Shown: positions 31,269 through 40,224 of the stretch, in pieces
Numbering within the stretch: position 1 is the first letter of the stretch
Layout of the letters: each line of letters opens with the position of its first letter
NCBI GenBank assembly: GCA_002315015.1
Contig: DCEX01000007.1
Span: forward strand, 47,569 to 87,921
Source: Faecalibacterium sp. UBA1819
GTDB taxonomy: Bacteria; Bacillota; Clostridia; Oscillospirales; Ruminococcaceae
Direction of reading: 5' to 3'
DNA: 40,353 bases
Notes under the pieces: model-generated
Told to the model about the DNA's origin: nothing
Seen by the model: only the letters and a program-made list of their open reading frames with translations
Database searches by the model: none
Position numbers and translations under genes: made by a program

Positions 31269-31886
31269 ATGGGTGAAGTTTTTACTCCGCTGGCAAGAAG
31301 CCGTTCCAGCTATTACTGCAAGGGCAGCCCTGTGCATTTTGCAATGGTGGAGCTGTTCCGTATGGAAAGCACAGGAAGTACCGTCGTTACATTGACGTTT
31401 AAAAACCTCTATTCTCGTCCGGTGAATAAGCTCACCATTCACTATCGCTGCAAAAACCAGGCCGGCGTTGTAGTGGGCGAGGATGATTTCGACTATTTGA
31501 ATGTACAAGCTCCCGAAGGGGCTTGCTTTGGTGGAAATGACGGCGTGTTTATTTCCGATGAACCGCTTAGCTCAGTGGATGTCAACCTCGTTTCTGTGGT
31601 TTACGACGATGGCATTCTGCATAGCTTGAAGCGCTGCGGCCCCGTGGCGCTTCCTGCGCCGCGTGCTTTGCCGGAGCAGATGCGAAATGCTTTGTGCACC
31701 GCGATGAATTCCCGCTTTTTGCGTTTTTATCCTGCCGAGCTCACGGATGGCTGGCAGTGTGCCTGCGGGGCGTTTAACTACAACGCGGGCAAGGGTAAAA
31801 CGAAGTGTACCGAATGCGGTGCAGACAGGGCAAATCTTTTTGCAGCCGTGCAGGGAATTGCCGCACATTCTGCGGGACAGCGCTGA
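31269..31886 (+). CDS. Unknown protein with C-terminal zinc ribbon
   Basis: 205 residues, no family recognised. Residues 1 to about 140 look like a beta-rich domain (TVVTLTFKNLYSRPVNKLTI, FISDEPLSSVDVNLVSVVY). The C-terminus has a four-Cys ribbon, GWQCACGAFNYNAGK then CTECGADR, with the W-x-C-x-C-G layout of RanBP2-like and other small zinc fingers. There is no signal peptide or membrane segment. AAGGTGG is upstream of ATG 31269. It has its own promoter and precedes the topoisomerase genes by 120 bases with a hairpin between. A structural or regulatory role is possible; no function can be assigned. Confidence 0.78.
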   Translation: MGEVFTPLARSRSSYYCKGSPVHFAMVELFRMESTGSTVVTLTFKNLYSRPVNKLTIHYRCKNQAGVVVGEDDFDYLNVQAPEGACFGGNDGVFISDEPLSSVDVNLVSVVYDDGILHSLKRCGPVALPAPRALPEQMRNALCTAMNSRFLRFYPAELTDGWQCACGAFNYNAGKGKTKCTECGADRANLFAAVQGIAAHSAGQR

Positions 31887-31951
31887 GAAACAAAGGTTCA
31901 GAAAGTATTCTGAAATAGGGCCGGAAACAAGCCGGTATGAAAAGAAAAAAC

Positions 31952-31987
31952 GCCGCGCTGTGCACACGCACAGCGCGGCACTTTATT
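31952..31987. terminator. Strong GC hairpin between the zinc-ribbon and topoisomerase genes
   Basis: GCCGCGCTGTG (31952-31962) and CACAGCGCGGC (31969-31979) form a perfect 11-bp stem around CACACG. The downstream T-run is poor (ACTTTATTG), while an A-run lies upstream, so termination is better on the minus strand. It may still act as a partial terminator or as a 5' structure for the next mRNA. Confidence 0.6.
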
Positions 31988-32009
31988 GAGAAGCAAAACA
32001 GGAGGACGC

Positions 32010-33992
32010 ATGGCAAAACGAACAGCTGCCTACACAAATGAAAGCATTACAAGCTTAAAAGGCGCCGACCGCGTAAGAAAACGCCCCGGTGTTATTTTTG
32101 GTTCCGACGGAGTAGATGGGTGTGCGCACTCGATTTTTGAAATTGTGTCAAACTCCATTGACGAAGCCCGGCAAGGCCATGGTGATAAAATTTTGGTCAC
32201 GCGCTATGCCGACGGCTCGGTACAGGTAGAAGATTTCGGGCGAGGAATGCCCGTGGATTATAATAAAAACGAAGAACGCTACAACTGGGAGCTTCTTTTT
32301 TGTGAAATGTATGCGGGCGGAAAGTATGAAGCCGGCGGGGATAACTATGAATATTCCCTCGGCTTGAACGGCCTTGGCCTTTGTGCTACGCAGTATTCCT
32401 CCCGTTGGATGAAAGCGGACGTGTATCGAGATGGGTTTCACTACCACCTCGACTTTGAAAAAGGCGAAAATGTCGGCGGTTTGCAAAAGGAGCCGTTTTC
32501 CGGCAAGCGAACAGGTTCATGCATTCGCTGGATGCCGGATACCGAGGTTTTCACCGATATTGCCGTTCCCACCAGCTATTATCTGGACACGCTGAAACGT
32601 CAAGCGGTGGTAAACGCTGGCGTTACCTTTGTGTTTACCGATGAAACAGCAGCGCCGGAAAACCGCGTAACCGAGTTTTTCTATGAGCGAGGGATTGAGG
32701 ACTATGTGGAGGAGCTGGCGGGGCTGGACGCCATGACGCCGGTTCGTTTCTGCCGTTCGGAGGCACAGGGGCGCGACCGTGACGACCGCCCGGAATACCG
32801 GGTGAAAATGAACGCTGCCTTTTGCTTTTCCAATAAAACGCAGCTTTTGGAGTATTACCATAACTCCTCTTGGCTGGAGCATGGCGGAAGCCCGGATAGA
32901 GCCGTCCGAACGGCGTTTGTCGGCCAGATTGACGCCTACCTGAAATCGAAAAACATGTACAAAAAAGGCGAAAGCAAAATCACCTTTTCCGATGTGCAGG
33001 ACTGCTTGATTTTCGTTTCCAGCTCGTTTTCCACTCAGACAAGCTATGAAAACCAAACCAAAAAGGCCATCACCAATAAATTTATCCAGCAGGCGATGAC
33101 CGAGTTTTTAAAGCATAATCTGGAAGTTTATTTCATTGAAAAGCCCGAGGAAGCGCAAAAGCTGTGCCAGCAGGTGCTGATCAATAAGCAGAGCCGGGAA
33201 CATGCCGAAAAAACGCGCCAGTCAATTAAAAAGACGATGAGTTCCCAAATGGATATCACAAACCGCGTGCAGAAGTTTGTAGATTGCCGCTCGCGCGATA
33301 TTTCCAAGCGGGAACTGTATATCGTGGAGGGTGATTCTGCGTTGGGTGCGGTCAAAACCAGCCGCGACAGTGAGTATCAGGCCATTATGCCCGTTCGCGG
33401 CAAAATTTTGAACTGCTTAAAAGCCGACTATGACCGCATCTTTAAGAGCGATATCATCACCGATCTTATTAAGGTGCTGGGCTGCGGTGTGGAGCTTTCG
33501 GGAAAGGCAAAGAAGGATTTGTCCAGCTTTGACCTTGCCAATCTGCGCTGGAATAAAGTGGTGATTTGTACTGATGCCGACGTGGACGGCTACCAAATCC
33601 GCACCCTTATTTTAACCATGATTTATCGGCTGGTTCCTACGCTGATCAACGAGGGCTATGTGTATATTGCCGAGTCGCCGCTGTACGAAATTCAAAGCAA
33701 GCAAAAAACATATTTTGCCTATACCGAGCAAGAAAAAACCGAGTTTTTGAAGGAAATTGGTGAGAATAAGTTTACCATTCAGCGCTCCAAAGGTTTGGGC
33801 GAAAACGACCCGGAAATGATGTGGCTGACCACGATGAACCCGGCTTCCCGGCGCTTGATTCAAGTGACGCCGGACGATGCCGAGCAAACAGCGGCGATGT
33901 TTGACCTTTTGTTGGGCGACAACTTAGCCGGACGCAAGGAACACATTGCACAGCACGGCTGTGAATATTTGGACGACCTCGACGTATCTTGA
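32010..33992 (+). CDS. Divergent type IIA topoisomerase, B (ATPase/TOPRIM) subunit
   Basis: 660 residues. GHKL ATPase domain: Glu44 (general base) and Asn48 in EIVSNSIDEA, DFGRGMPVD, and a nucleotide-lid segment LGLNGLG (about 117-123) where GGLHGVG is usual. The QTK motif is in YENQTKKAI. The TOPRIM part has IVEGDSALGAVK (Glu440; EGDSAGG is usual) and DADVDGYQIRT (Asp522, 524, 526; DGxHIRT is usual). Catalytic acidic residues are kept, so an active enzyme is expected. AGGAGG precedes ATG 32010. Paired with an A subunit 15 bases downstream. Likely topo IV-like; the exact family needs a tree. Confidence 0.9.
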   Translation: MAKRTAAYTNESITSLKGADRVRKRPGVIFGSDGVDGCAHSIFEIVSNSIDEARQGHGDKILVTRYADGSVQVEDFGRGMPVDYNKNEERYNWELLFCEMYAGGKYEAGGDNYEYSLGLNGLGLCATQYSSRWMKADVYRDGFHYHLDFEKGENVGGLQKEPFSGKRTGSCIRWMPDTEVFTDIAVPTSYYLDTLKRQAVVNAGVTFVFTDETAAPENRVTEFFYERGIEDYVEELAGLDAMTPVRFCRSEAQGRDRDDRPEYRVKMNAAFCFSNKTQLLEYYHNSSWLEHGGSPDRAVRTAFVGQIDAYLKSKNMYKKGESKITFSDVQDCLIFVSSSFSTQTSYENQTKKAITNKFIQQAMTEFLKHNLEVYFIEKPEEAQKLCQQVLINKQSREHAEKTRQSIKKTMSSQMDITNRVQKFVDCRSRDISKRELYIVEGDSALGAVKTSRDSEYQAIMPVRGKILNCLKADYDRIFKSDIITDLIKVLGCGVELSGKAKKDLSSFDLANLRWNKVVICTDADVDGYQIRTLILTMIYRLVPTLINEGYVYIAESPLYEIQSKQKTYFAYTEQEKTEFLKEIGENKFTIQRSKGLGENDPEMMWLTTMNPASRRLIQVTPDDAEQTAAMFDLLLGDNLAGRKEHIAQHGCEYLDDLDVS

Positions 33993-34007
33993 GCATAGGG
34001 AGGATAT

Positions 34008-36266
34008 ATGGCAAAGAAAAAAGCATCCGGGCGCGAGGTGCGTCTGACGCGCCCGCAGCTGGGCGAGAACGTGCGCATTTTGGAAGCGGGCAGCGTGCTC
34101 AACCAAAAAATCACGCAAACGCTGGAAACAAACTATATGCCCTACGCCATGAGCGTGATTGTTTCGCGTGCATTGCCGGAAATTGACGGCTTTAAGCCTG
34201 CCCACCGAAAGGTGCTGTACACCATGTATGACATGGGGCTCTTGAAAAGCGCCCGAACGAAATCGGCCAATATTGTGGGCAATACCATGCATTTGAACCC
34301 GCACGGCGACCAGGCAATCTATGATACCATGGTTCGTTTGGCGCGCGGAAATGAAAGCCTGTTGGTGCCGTATGTGTCCGGCAAGGGCAACTTCGGCAAG
34401 GCATACAGCCGTGATATGGCATATGCGGCTTCCCGTTATACAGAGGCAAAGCTGGAGGAAATCTGCGCGGAACTGTTCCGGGATATTGATAAGGACACGG
34501 TGGACTTTGTGCCGAACTATGATGCTTCCACCACTGAGCCGACGCTGCTGCCCGTTACGTTTCCCACCATTTTGGCCAACAATACATTGGGCATTGCGGT
34601 TGGCATGGCTTCGTCTATTTGTTCGTTCAACTTAAAAGAGCTGTGCGAAACCACCATTGCACTGCTCAAGGACGAACAGCATGATTTAAAATCCACTCTG
34701 CCTGCGCCGGACTTTGTCGGCGGGGGTCAGATTCTTTACGATGAAAAAGAAATTGACCAAATTTATCAAACAGGGCGCGGCAGTGTGAAGGTGCGCGCGC
34801 GTTACCGTTATGTAAAAGAAGAAAACATGCTGGAAATTACCCAAATTCCCCCCACCACAACGGTGGAGGCGATTATGGACAAAATTTCCGACTTGGTCAA
34901 AGCGGGGCGAGTGAAAGAAATCAGCGATATGCGCGACGAAACCGATCTGAACGGTTTGAAGCTGGCGCTGGACTTGAAGCGCGGGCAAGACCCGGAAAAA
35001 GTCATGCAGCGCCTGTTCCGTATGACGCCGCTGGAGGACAGCTTTTCGTGCAATTTTAACATCTTAATTGCCGGAATGCCGCGTGTCATGGGCGTGCGGG
35101 AGATTTTAACCGAGTGGGCGGCGTTTCGCACCGAATGTGTGCGCCGCAGAACGCATTTTGAGCTGCAAGGCAAGGAAAAGCGGCTGCATTTGCTGCAAGG
35201 TTTGGCCGCTATTTTGCTGGATATTGACAAAGCGGTAAGAATTGTGCGTGAAACAGCAGAGGAAGCCGAGGTAGTGCCAAACTTGATGATCGGCTTTGGC
35301 ATTGACGAGGTGCAGGCGGAATATGTGGCCGAAATTAAGCTGCGCCATTTAAACCGCGAATATATTTTAAAGCGCACGCAGGAAACGGACAGTTTACAGC
35401 AGGATATTGACCGTTTGCGCGGCATTTTGGAAAGCAAGGCGAAAATTAAACGCATCATCATTGATGAACTGACGGCCGTTGCCAAACAATACGGTGAACC
35501 GCGCCGCTGTGAAATTTTGTATGATGTGGAAAAGCTTGACCCGACAGATGAGTCGGATGCAATGCCGGATTATCCCGTTTCCGTCTTTTTCACCAAGGAA
35601 AACTACTTTAAGAAAATTACGCCGCAGTCGCTGAGAATGTCCGGTGAGCAAAAGCTGAAAGAAGGCGATGAAGTAGCCGTTCAGCTGGAAACGAAAAACA
35701 ACGCCGAACTGCTGTTTTTCACCAATCACTGCCAAGTGTATAAATGCCGGGCGGGCGATTTTGCCGACGGAAAAGCCAGCTTGATGGGCGACTATATTCC
35801 CGCAAAGCTTGGCATGGACGAGGGTGAGTTTGCCATTTATATGGCCGTGACCACGGATTATCAGGGACACATGCTGTTTGTGTTTGCAAACGGAAAAGCC
35901 GCAAAAGTACCCATGAGTGCCTACGCAACCAAAACCAACCGCAAAAAACTGGTGAATGCCTTTTTGGACAAAGAACCGCTGGCAGGTATTGATTACTTGC
36001 CGAAAGAGGAAGAAATGGCGATTCGCACCAGCGCAAACCGGCTGCTTTTGGTGCATTCGGAACAAATTCCCGCCAAGCAGACCAAAACAACGGCAGGCGT
36101 GCAGGTGATCACGCTGAAAAAGAACCAAAAAATTATCAAAGTGCAGCGTGCCTGCAATTTGCAGCTGCAAGACCCGCACCGCTACCGCATCCGTACCTTA
36201 CCCGCTTCCGGCGCGCTGATTAAAGCGGACGACGGGGCGCAGCAATTGAGCATGGATTTGTTATGA
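34008..36266 (+). CDS. Divergent type IIA topoisomerase, A (DNA-cleaving) subunit
   Basis: 752 residues. The breakage-reunion domain has ALPEIDGFKPAHRKVLYTMY, PHGDQAIYD (98-106) and the catalytic Arg143-Tyr144 in AASRYTEAKLEE. Gln102 is at the site of GyrA Ser83. The coiled coil and C-gate follow (about 330-480), then a C-terminal beta-pinwheel-like region from about 505. I see no GyrA box (QRRGGKG), which argues for a decatenase of topo IV type rather than a gyrase. AGGGAGG precedes ATG 34008. The stop overlaps the next gene by ATGA. With the B subunit it should cut and pass DNA duplexes using ATP. Confidence 0.9.
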   Translation: MAKKKASGREVRLTRPQLGENVRILEAGSVLNQKITQTLETNYMPYAMSVIVSRALPEIDGFKPAHRKVLYTMYDMGLLKSARTKSANIVGNTMHLNPHGDQAIYDTMVRLARGNESLLVPYVSGKGNFGKAYSRDMAYAASRYTEAKLEEICAELFRDIDKDTVDFVPNYDASTTEPTLLPVTFPTILANNTLGIAVGMASSICSFNLKELCETTIALLKDEQHDLKSTLPAPDFVGGGQILYDEKEIDQIYQTGRGSVKVRARYRYVKEENMLEITQIPPTTTVEAIMDKISDLVKAGRVKEISDMRDETDLNGLKLALDLKRGQDPEKVMQRLFRMTPLEDSFSCNFNILIAGMPRVMGVREILTEWAAFRTECVRRRTHFELQGKEKRLHLLQGLAAILLDIDKAVRIVRETAEEAEVVPNLMIGFGIDEVQAEYVAEIKLRHLNREYILKRTQETDSLQQDIDRLRGILESKAKIKRIIIDELTAVAKQYGEPRRCEILYDVEKLDPTDESDAMPDYPVSVFFTKENYFKKITPQSLRMSGEQKLKEGDEVAVQLETKNNAELLFFTNHCQVYKCRAGDFADGKASLMGDYIPAKLGMDEGEFAIYMAVTTDYQGHMLFVFANGKAAKVPMSAYATKTNRKKLVNAFLDKEPLAGIDYLPKEEEMAIRTSANRLLLVHSEQIPAKQTKTTAGVQVITLKKNQKIIKVQRACNLQLQDPHRYRIRTLPASGALIKADDGAQQLSMDLL

Positions 36267-37165
36267 TACAGGAAATTTGCTGGCAGGTAGCTCCGTGCTG
36301 TGACGGTATGACGCTGCGCGACTTTTTGCGCAGCAAGCGGGTGTCGGCTGGGCTGCGCGCGGCGGTAAAGCGAAACGGCGGCTTTTTGCGTGATGGGCGT
36401 TTGATTTGCGCCCATGAGCGCATTGCCGCCGGGCAGAAGATTGTGATGCCGCTGTGCGAGGAGCAGGAAAGCCATGTGACACCACAGAATATCCCGCTGG
36501 ATATTTGTTATGAAAGCCCGCATGTGATGGTGCTGAATAAGCCTGCCGGAATGACGATTCACCCTACCTTGGGGTTTGCGCACGACACGTTAGCCAATGC
36601 TTTTTGCGGCGAAATGGAGCGCCGGGGCGAAAAGCGCTTGTTTCGCCCGCTCAATCGGCTGGATAGAGAAACTTCCGGGCTTGTGGTATGCGCTATGCAT
36701 GGGTATGCCGCAGCATGGCTGACCGAGGAAGTACAGAAAATTTACTACGCGGTCGTGCAGGGAATGCCCAGCCCGCCGCAAGGCGATTGGAATCGGCCAA
36801 TTCGACGCTGTGAAGATTCTATTATTAAACGCTGTTGTGCTGACGATGGCAAGCCGAGCCTGACCCACTATCGTGTGCTGCACTATGAGCCGACCAAGAA
36901 TTGTGCCTTGACGGAATGCCGTTTGGAAACAGGCCGAACCCATCAAATTCGTGTTCACGCTTCCACCTTGGGGCATCCGCTGTGCGGGGATGATTTGTAC
37001 GGCGGAAGCACACAGTATATCAACAGGGTGGCGCTGCATTGCGGCAGTGTTTCGTTTCGGGAACCGGTGACAGAACAACGGGTGGCAGTAACGTGCCCGC
37101 TGCCGCCGGATATCTGCGAACTGCTTCCCAATCGGGTGCAGGAGGCAGCTTTGCTTGACTCCTAA
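36263..37165 (+). CDS. RluA/RluD-family pseudouridine synthase
   Basis: 300 residues. An S4-like N-terminal region (MTLRDFLRSKRVSAGLRAAVKR reads as its helix pair) precedes the catalytic domain: VLNKPAGMTIHP, then NRLDRETSGLVV with the catalytic Asp, and RLETGRTHQIRVHASTLGHPL. Asn replaces the usual His in HRLD. It makes pseudouridine in rRNA or tRNA; the target site cannot be read from sequence. ATGA overlap with the topoisomerase A gene means its translation is coupled to it, an unexpected pairing. Gap 37166-37371 after it holds only the murA promoter region. Confidence 0.93.
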   Translation: MIQEICWQVAPCCDGMTLRDFLRSKRVSAGLRAAVKRNGGFLRDGRLICAHERIAAGQKIVMPLCEEQESHVTPQNIPLDICYESPHVMVLNKPAGMTIHPTLGFAHDTLANAFCGEMERRGEKRLFRPLNRLDRETSGLVVCAMHGYAAAWLTEEVQKIYYAVVQGMPSPPQGDWNRPIRRCEDSIIKRCCADDGKPSLTHYRVLHYEPTKNCALTECRLETGRTHQIRVHASTLGHPLCGDDLYGGSTQYINRVALHCGSVSFREPVTEQRVAVTCPLPPDICELLPNRVQEAALLDS

Positions 37166-37267
37166 ATTTGGAAAATATCGGAAAACGGTAAAAATGCCTA
37201 AAAAAGCCGGTGTTTTTGTTACGGAATCGGAATATTTGTAAAAATCCTGTTTTCGTGCATTTTTTTC

Positions 37268-37296
37268 TTTTCATTTTTGAAAAATATGTGTATACT
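37268..37296 (+). promoter_or_regulatory. Possible promoter of murA
   Basis: -10 TATACT (37291-37296) is good; the 17-base spacer points to TTTTCA (37268-37273), a weak -35. The A/T-rich stretch around it fits a promoter. The gap 37166-37371 otherwise shows no gene. Confidence 0.45.
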
Positions 37297-37371
37297 AATA
37301 AAGAGCGTAATGACAACAGCCGTCGGTTTTGTTCGGCGGTATTGATTGAGATAAAAAGGGAGTCAGGAATT

Positions 37372-38658
37372 TTGGAGAAATTTGTAATTCGTGGCGGAAA
37401 GCCCTTGATGGGTGAAGTAACAATCAGCGGTGCAAAAAATGCCGCTGTGGCAATTTTGCCGGCTACCATTTTGGCGGGCGGAAAATGCATTTTGGAAAAC
37501 CTTCCCAGCATCAGCGATGTAGGCGCGTGCTTAGATATTTTAAGCGCGATGGGCGCCAAGGTGCGTACCATCAATAAGCACACGGTGGAGATTGATACCG
37601 CCAATATCACAAAAACCATGGTGCCGGACGAGCTGTCCCGCCAGATGCGTGCTTCTTATTACTTTATCGGCGCACTGCTGGGTCGTTTCGGCAAAGCGAC
37701 GGTTTCTATGCCCGGCGGCTGCAATTTAGGTCCGCGTCCCATTGACCAGCACTTGAAGGCGTTTGCTGCTTTTGGCGCAAAGGACTCTGTCGGCAACGGC
37801 ATGATTGACGTACAGGCAACCGAGCTGCACGGCGAAGAAGTGTTTTTCGACACGGTCAGCGTTGGAGCAACCATCAATGCCATGTTGGCCGCCGTTATGG
37901 CAAAGGGAACCACGGTTTTGGAAAATGTGGCGAAAGAGCCGCACATTGTGGACGTGGCAAACTTTTTGAACACCATGGGTGCAGATGTACGCGGCGCAGG
38001 CACCGACGTGATTAAAATTCGCGGTGTGGAAAAAATGCATGGCTGCACATACTCCATCATTCCCGACCAAATTGAGGCGGGAAGCTATATGGTGGCCGCG
38101 GCTGTTACCGGTGGTAATGTGCTGGTGAAAAACGTGATTCCGAAGCACTTGGAGCCGATTACCTCCAAGATGGAAAAAGCGGGCGTGACCATTGAGGAAT
38201 TTGACGATGCTGTGCGTGTGACACGCCAAGGCGATTTGGAAGCTTTGAACATCAAAACCATGCCGCATCCCGGTTTCCCGACCGATATGCAGCCCTTGAT
38301 GACGGTGATGCTTACCTTAGCCAACGGAACCAGCATTGTGACCGAAGGCATTTGGGAAAACCGTTTCCGCTATGTGGACGAGCTGTCCCGCATGGGCGTC
38401 AACATTCAGGTGGCTGGGCGTGTTGCGGTCATTGAAGGCGTGCAGGAGCTTTTGCCCGCTCCGATGCGTGCGACCGATTTGCGCGCCGGTGCCGCTATGG
38501 TGGTGGCCGCGCTGGCCGCCAACGGTGTGTCGGAAATCAGCGAGATTGACCACATCGAGCGTGGCTATGAGGATATTGTGGAAAAGCTGCGCGGCTTGGG
38601 TGCAGATATTAAGCGCATTGAAAAGCCGGACGGCATAGCGCTGAAACAAGCACAGTAA
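37372..38658 (+). CDS. murA: UDP-N-acetylglucosamine 1-carboxyvinyltransferase
   Basis: 428 residues. First committed step of peptidoglycan synthesis, adding enolpyruvyl from PEP to UDP-GlcNAc. The start region EKFVIRGGKPLMGEVTISGAKNAA carries Lys22 and Asn23. Cys117 in MPGGCNLGPRPIDQHL is the active-site residue that fosfomycin alkylates. The start is TTG 37372, set by AAGGGAG nine bases upstream; a longer frame from 37210 runs through the promoter region. Many Firmicutes carry two murA paralogs; only this one is in the window. Ends at a strong terminator. Confidence 0.97.
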   Translation: MEKFVIRGGKPLMGEVTISGAKNAAVAILPATILAGGKCILENLPSISDVGACLDILSAMGAKVRTINKHTVEIDTANITKTMVPDELSRQMRASYYFIGALLGRFGKATVSMPGGCNLGPRPIDQHLKAFAAFGAKDSVGNGMIDVQATELHGEEVFFDTVSVGATINAMLAAVMAKGTTVLENVAKEPHIVDVANFLNTMGADVRGAGTDVIKIRGVEKMHGCTYSIIPDQIEAGSYMVAAAVTGGNVLVKNVIPKHLEPITSKMEKAGVTIEEFDDAVRVTRQGDLEALNIKTMPHPGFPTDMQPLMTVMLTLANGTSIVTEGIWENRFRYVDELSRMGVNIQVAGRVAVIEGVQELLPAPMRATDLRAGAAMVVAALAANGVSEISEIDHIERGYEDIVEKLRGLGADIKRIEKPDGIALKQAQ

Positions 38659-38681
38659 AGCTTTATTAAGCAGAAAAATTT

Positions 38682-38714
38682 GGAAAAGGGAGGGGAAACC
38701 TCCCTTTTCCTTTT
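38682..38714 (+). terminator. Intrinsic terminator of murA
   Basis: GGAAAAGGGAGG (38682-38693) and CCTCCCTTTTCC (38699-38710) form a perfect 12-bp stem with loop GGAAA, then TTTTG. Confidence 0.94.
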
Positions 38715-38731
38715 GTGAAAAGTGAGTGTTT

Positions 38732-39523
38732 ATGGCTAGTTTTACAACACTATACTCCGGTTCTTCCGGGAATTGTGCCGTAGTAGAGGAAAACGGCGCC
38801 TATCTTTTGATTGATATGGGTAAGAGCTGTCGCCAGACGGTTGCTTTTTTAAAGCAAATGGGACTGAGCCCGGAGGGGTTGCAGGGCATTTTGATTACCC
38901 ATGAGCACAGCGACCATATTTCAGGCTTATCGGTGTTTTTAAAAAAGCATCCCGTGCCCGTTTATGGCTATGGCGAAAGCTTGGCATTTTTGCAAAGACA
39001 GCAAATTGTGCCGGAAAATGTGCCTTGCCTTGATGTAAAAAATAAAAGCCTGCATGTGGGCGATTTTTGGGTGGAGAGCTTTGAAACCAGCCACGATTCT
39101 TTGGCGTGCTGCGGCTATCGCGTGGTGACGCGCACCCAAAAAACCGTGGCGCTTGCCACCGACCTCGGCTTTGTGTCCCCGGAAGTGCTGGCAAATTTAT
39201 ATTGCGCCGATGTGGTTGCGCTGGAAGCCAATTATGACCCTTATCTTTTAATGAGCGGCAAATATCCCGCCGCTTTGAAATATCGCATTCTGTCCAACTC
39301 CGGCCACCTCAGCAATGAGGACTGCGCCAAAACGGTGGTCAAACTGATGGAAAACGGCTGTGATAAAATTGTGCTTTGCCATTTGAGCAAAGAAAATAAC
39401 GAGCCGGAGCTGGCGCTGGGCAGTGTACATTTGGAGCTGCAAAACAACAACCTTTCTTTGCCGGAAAGCACAGTGCTTCGCGCGGCATCGCGCTTTGCGC
39501 CGGATGAATGGTTAGTTTTTTGA
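38732..39523 (+). CDS. walJ: Metallo-beta-lactamase fold hydrolase, WalJ/YycJ family
   Basis: 263 residues. It begins FTTLYSGSSGNCAVVEENG, typical of YycJ/WalJ. The metal motif THEHSDHISGL and later His/Asp ligands (SGHLSNED, CHLSKENN) are present. In Bacillus this protein is an exonuclease-like enzyme linked to DNA replication or cell-wall control; the exact role here is inferred. ATG 38732 is chosen; a GTG six bases earlier is in frame. No strong ribosome site (AAAAGTGAG). It is followed 19 bases later by rlmH, a conserved neighbour. Confidence 0.93.
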   Translation: MASFTTLYSGSSGNCAVVEENGAYLLIDMGKSCRQTVAFLKQMGLSPEGLQGILITHEHSDHISGLSVFLKKHPVPVYGYGESLAFLQRQQIVPENVPCLDVKNKSLHVGDFWVESFETSHDSLACCGYRVVTRTQKTVALATDLGFVSPEVLANLYCADVVALEANYDPYLLMSGKYPAALKYRILSNSGHLSNEDCAKTVVKLMENGCDKIVLCHLSKENNEPELALGSVHLELQNNNLSLPESTVLRAASRFAPDEWLVF

Positions 39524-39542
39524 CCCAACAGGAGGGGATGAG

Positions 39543-40028
39543 ATGCAAAGTGTAACCTTGATTGTACTGGGAAAGCTCAATGCACCTTACTATAAACAAG
39601 CGGCGCAGGAATATGCAAAGCGGCTTTCGGCGTATTGTAAGCTGGAAATTGTGGAGTTGGACGAAGAATTGATTGCCGAAAAAAGCGCTTCACCCGCCGT
39701 GATTGAAAAAGCCTTGGAAAAAGAGGGAAAAGCCATTTTGCAGGCAGTCCCTAAGGGGGCGGCGCTGGTGGCAATGTGCATTGAGGGCAAGCAGCTTGGC
39801 AGTGAGGAACTGGCGGAATATTTTCAAAAAAAGGCGCTGGAGGGCGTTTCTTCGGTGGCGTTTGTGATTGGTTCATCGCACGGGCTTTCACAGGAAGTGA
39901 AGCAAAAGGCACAGCTGCGCCTGTCGATGAGCAAAATGACCTTTCCGCACCAGCTGGCGCGTGTCATGCTTTTGGAGCAAATTTACCGCGCGCACTCCAT
40001 TAACGCAAAAAGCAAATATCATAAATAA
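39543..40028 (+). CDS. rlmH: 23S rRNA (pseudouridine-1915-N3) methyltransferase RlmH
   Basis: 161 residues, the normal length. SPOUT methyltransferase acting on assembled 70S ribosomes. The SAM-binding knot contains VAFVIGSSHGLSQEVK, then LSMSKMTFPHQLARVMLLEQIYRA and the C-terminal SKYHK, all diagnostic. AGGAGGGG precedes ATG 39543. Forms a two-gene unit with walJ. Confidence 0.97.
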   Translation: MQSVTLIVLGKLNAPYYKQAAQEYAKRLSAYCKLEIVELDEELIAEKSASPAVIEKALEKEGKAILQAVPKGAALVAMCIEGKQLGSEELAEYFQKKALEGVSSVAFVIGSSHGLSQEVKQKAQLRLSMSKMTFPHQLARVMLLEQIYRAHSINAKSKYHK

Positions 40029-40137
40029 AAAAGAGAGCTTTCGATATTTTGCGGTGTTCAGCTCAAAAAAAGCAGTAATTAACAAAAGCGCTTTCACTCG
40101 AGCAGGCAAATATTTGTTGCAAAGTCTCTTTTTCTTG
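40028..40137 (+). other. Long rod-like RNA structure after rlmH
   Basis: Nested helices: bases 40028-40041 pair with 40121-40133 (13 bp, one bulged G); 40044-40052 with 40106-40113 (8 bp, one bulge); GCTC (40061-40064) with GAGC (40100-40103); AAAGC (40069-40073) with GCTTT (40090-40094). The 3' arm ends TCTCTTTTTCTTG, so it can terminate rlmH transcription. It is longer and more elaborate than an ordinary terminator. Confidence 0.45.
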
Positions 40138-40224
40138 TTCAATTGTCGAATTTTCTTGTGGAAATGCGGTATTTATGATAGAACAAAGAGGAATCATTTG
40201 ATAAGATTAGAAGGGCTTGACGAT

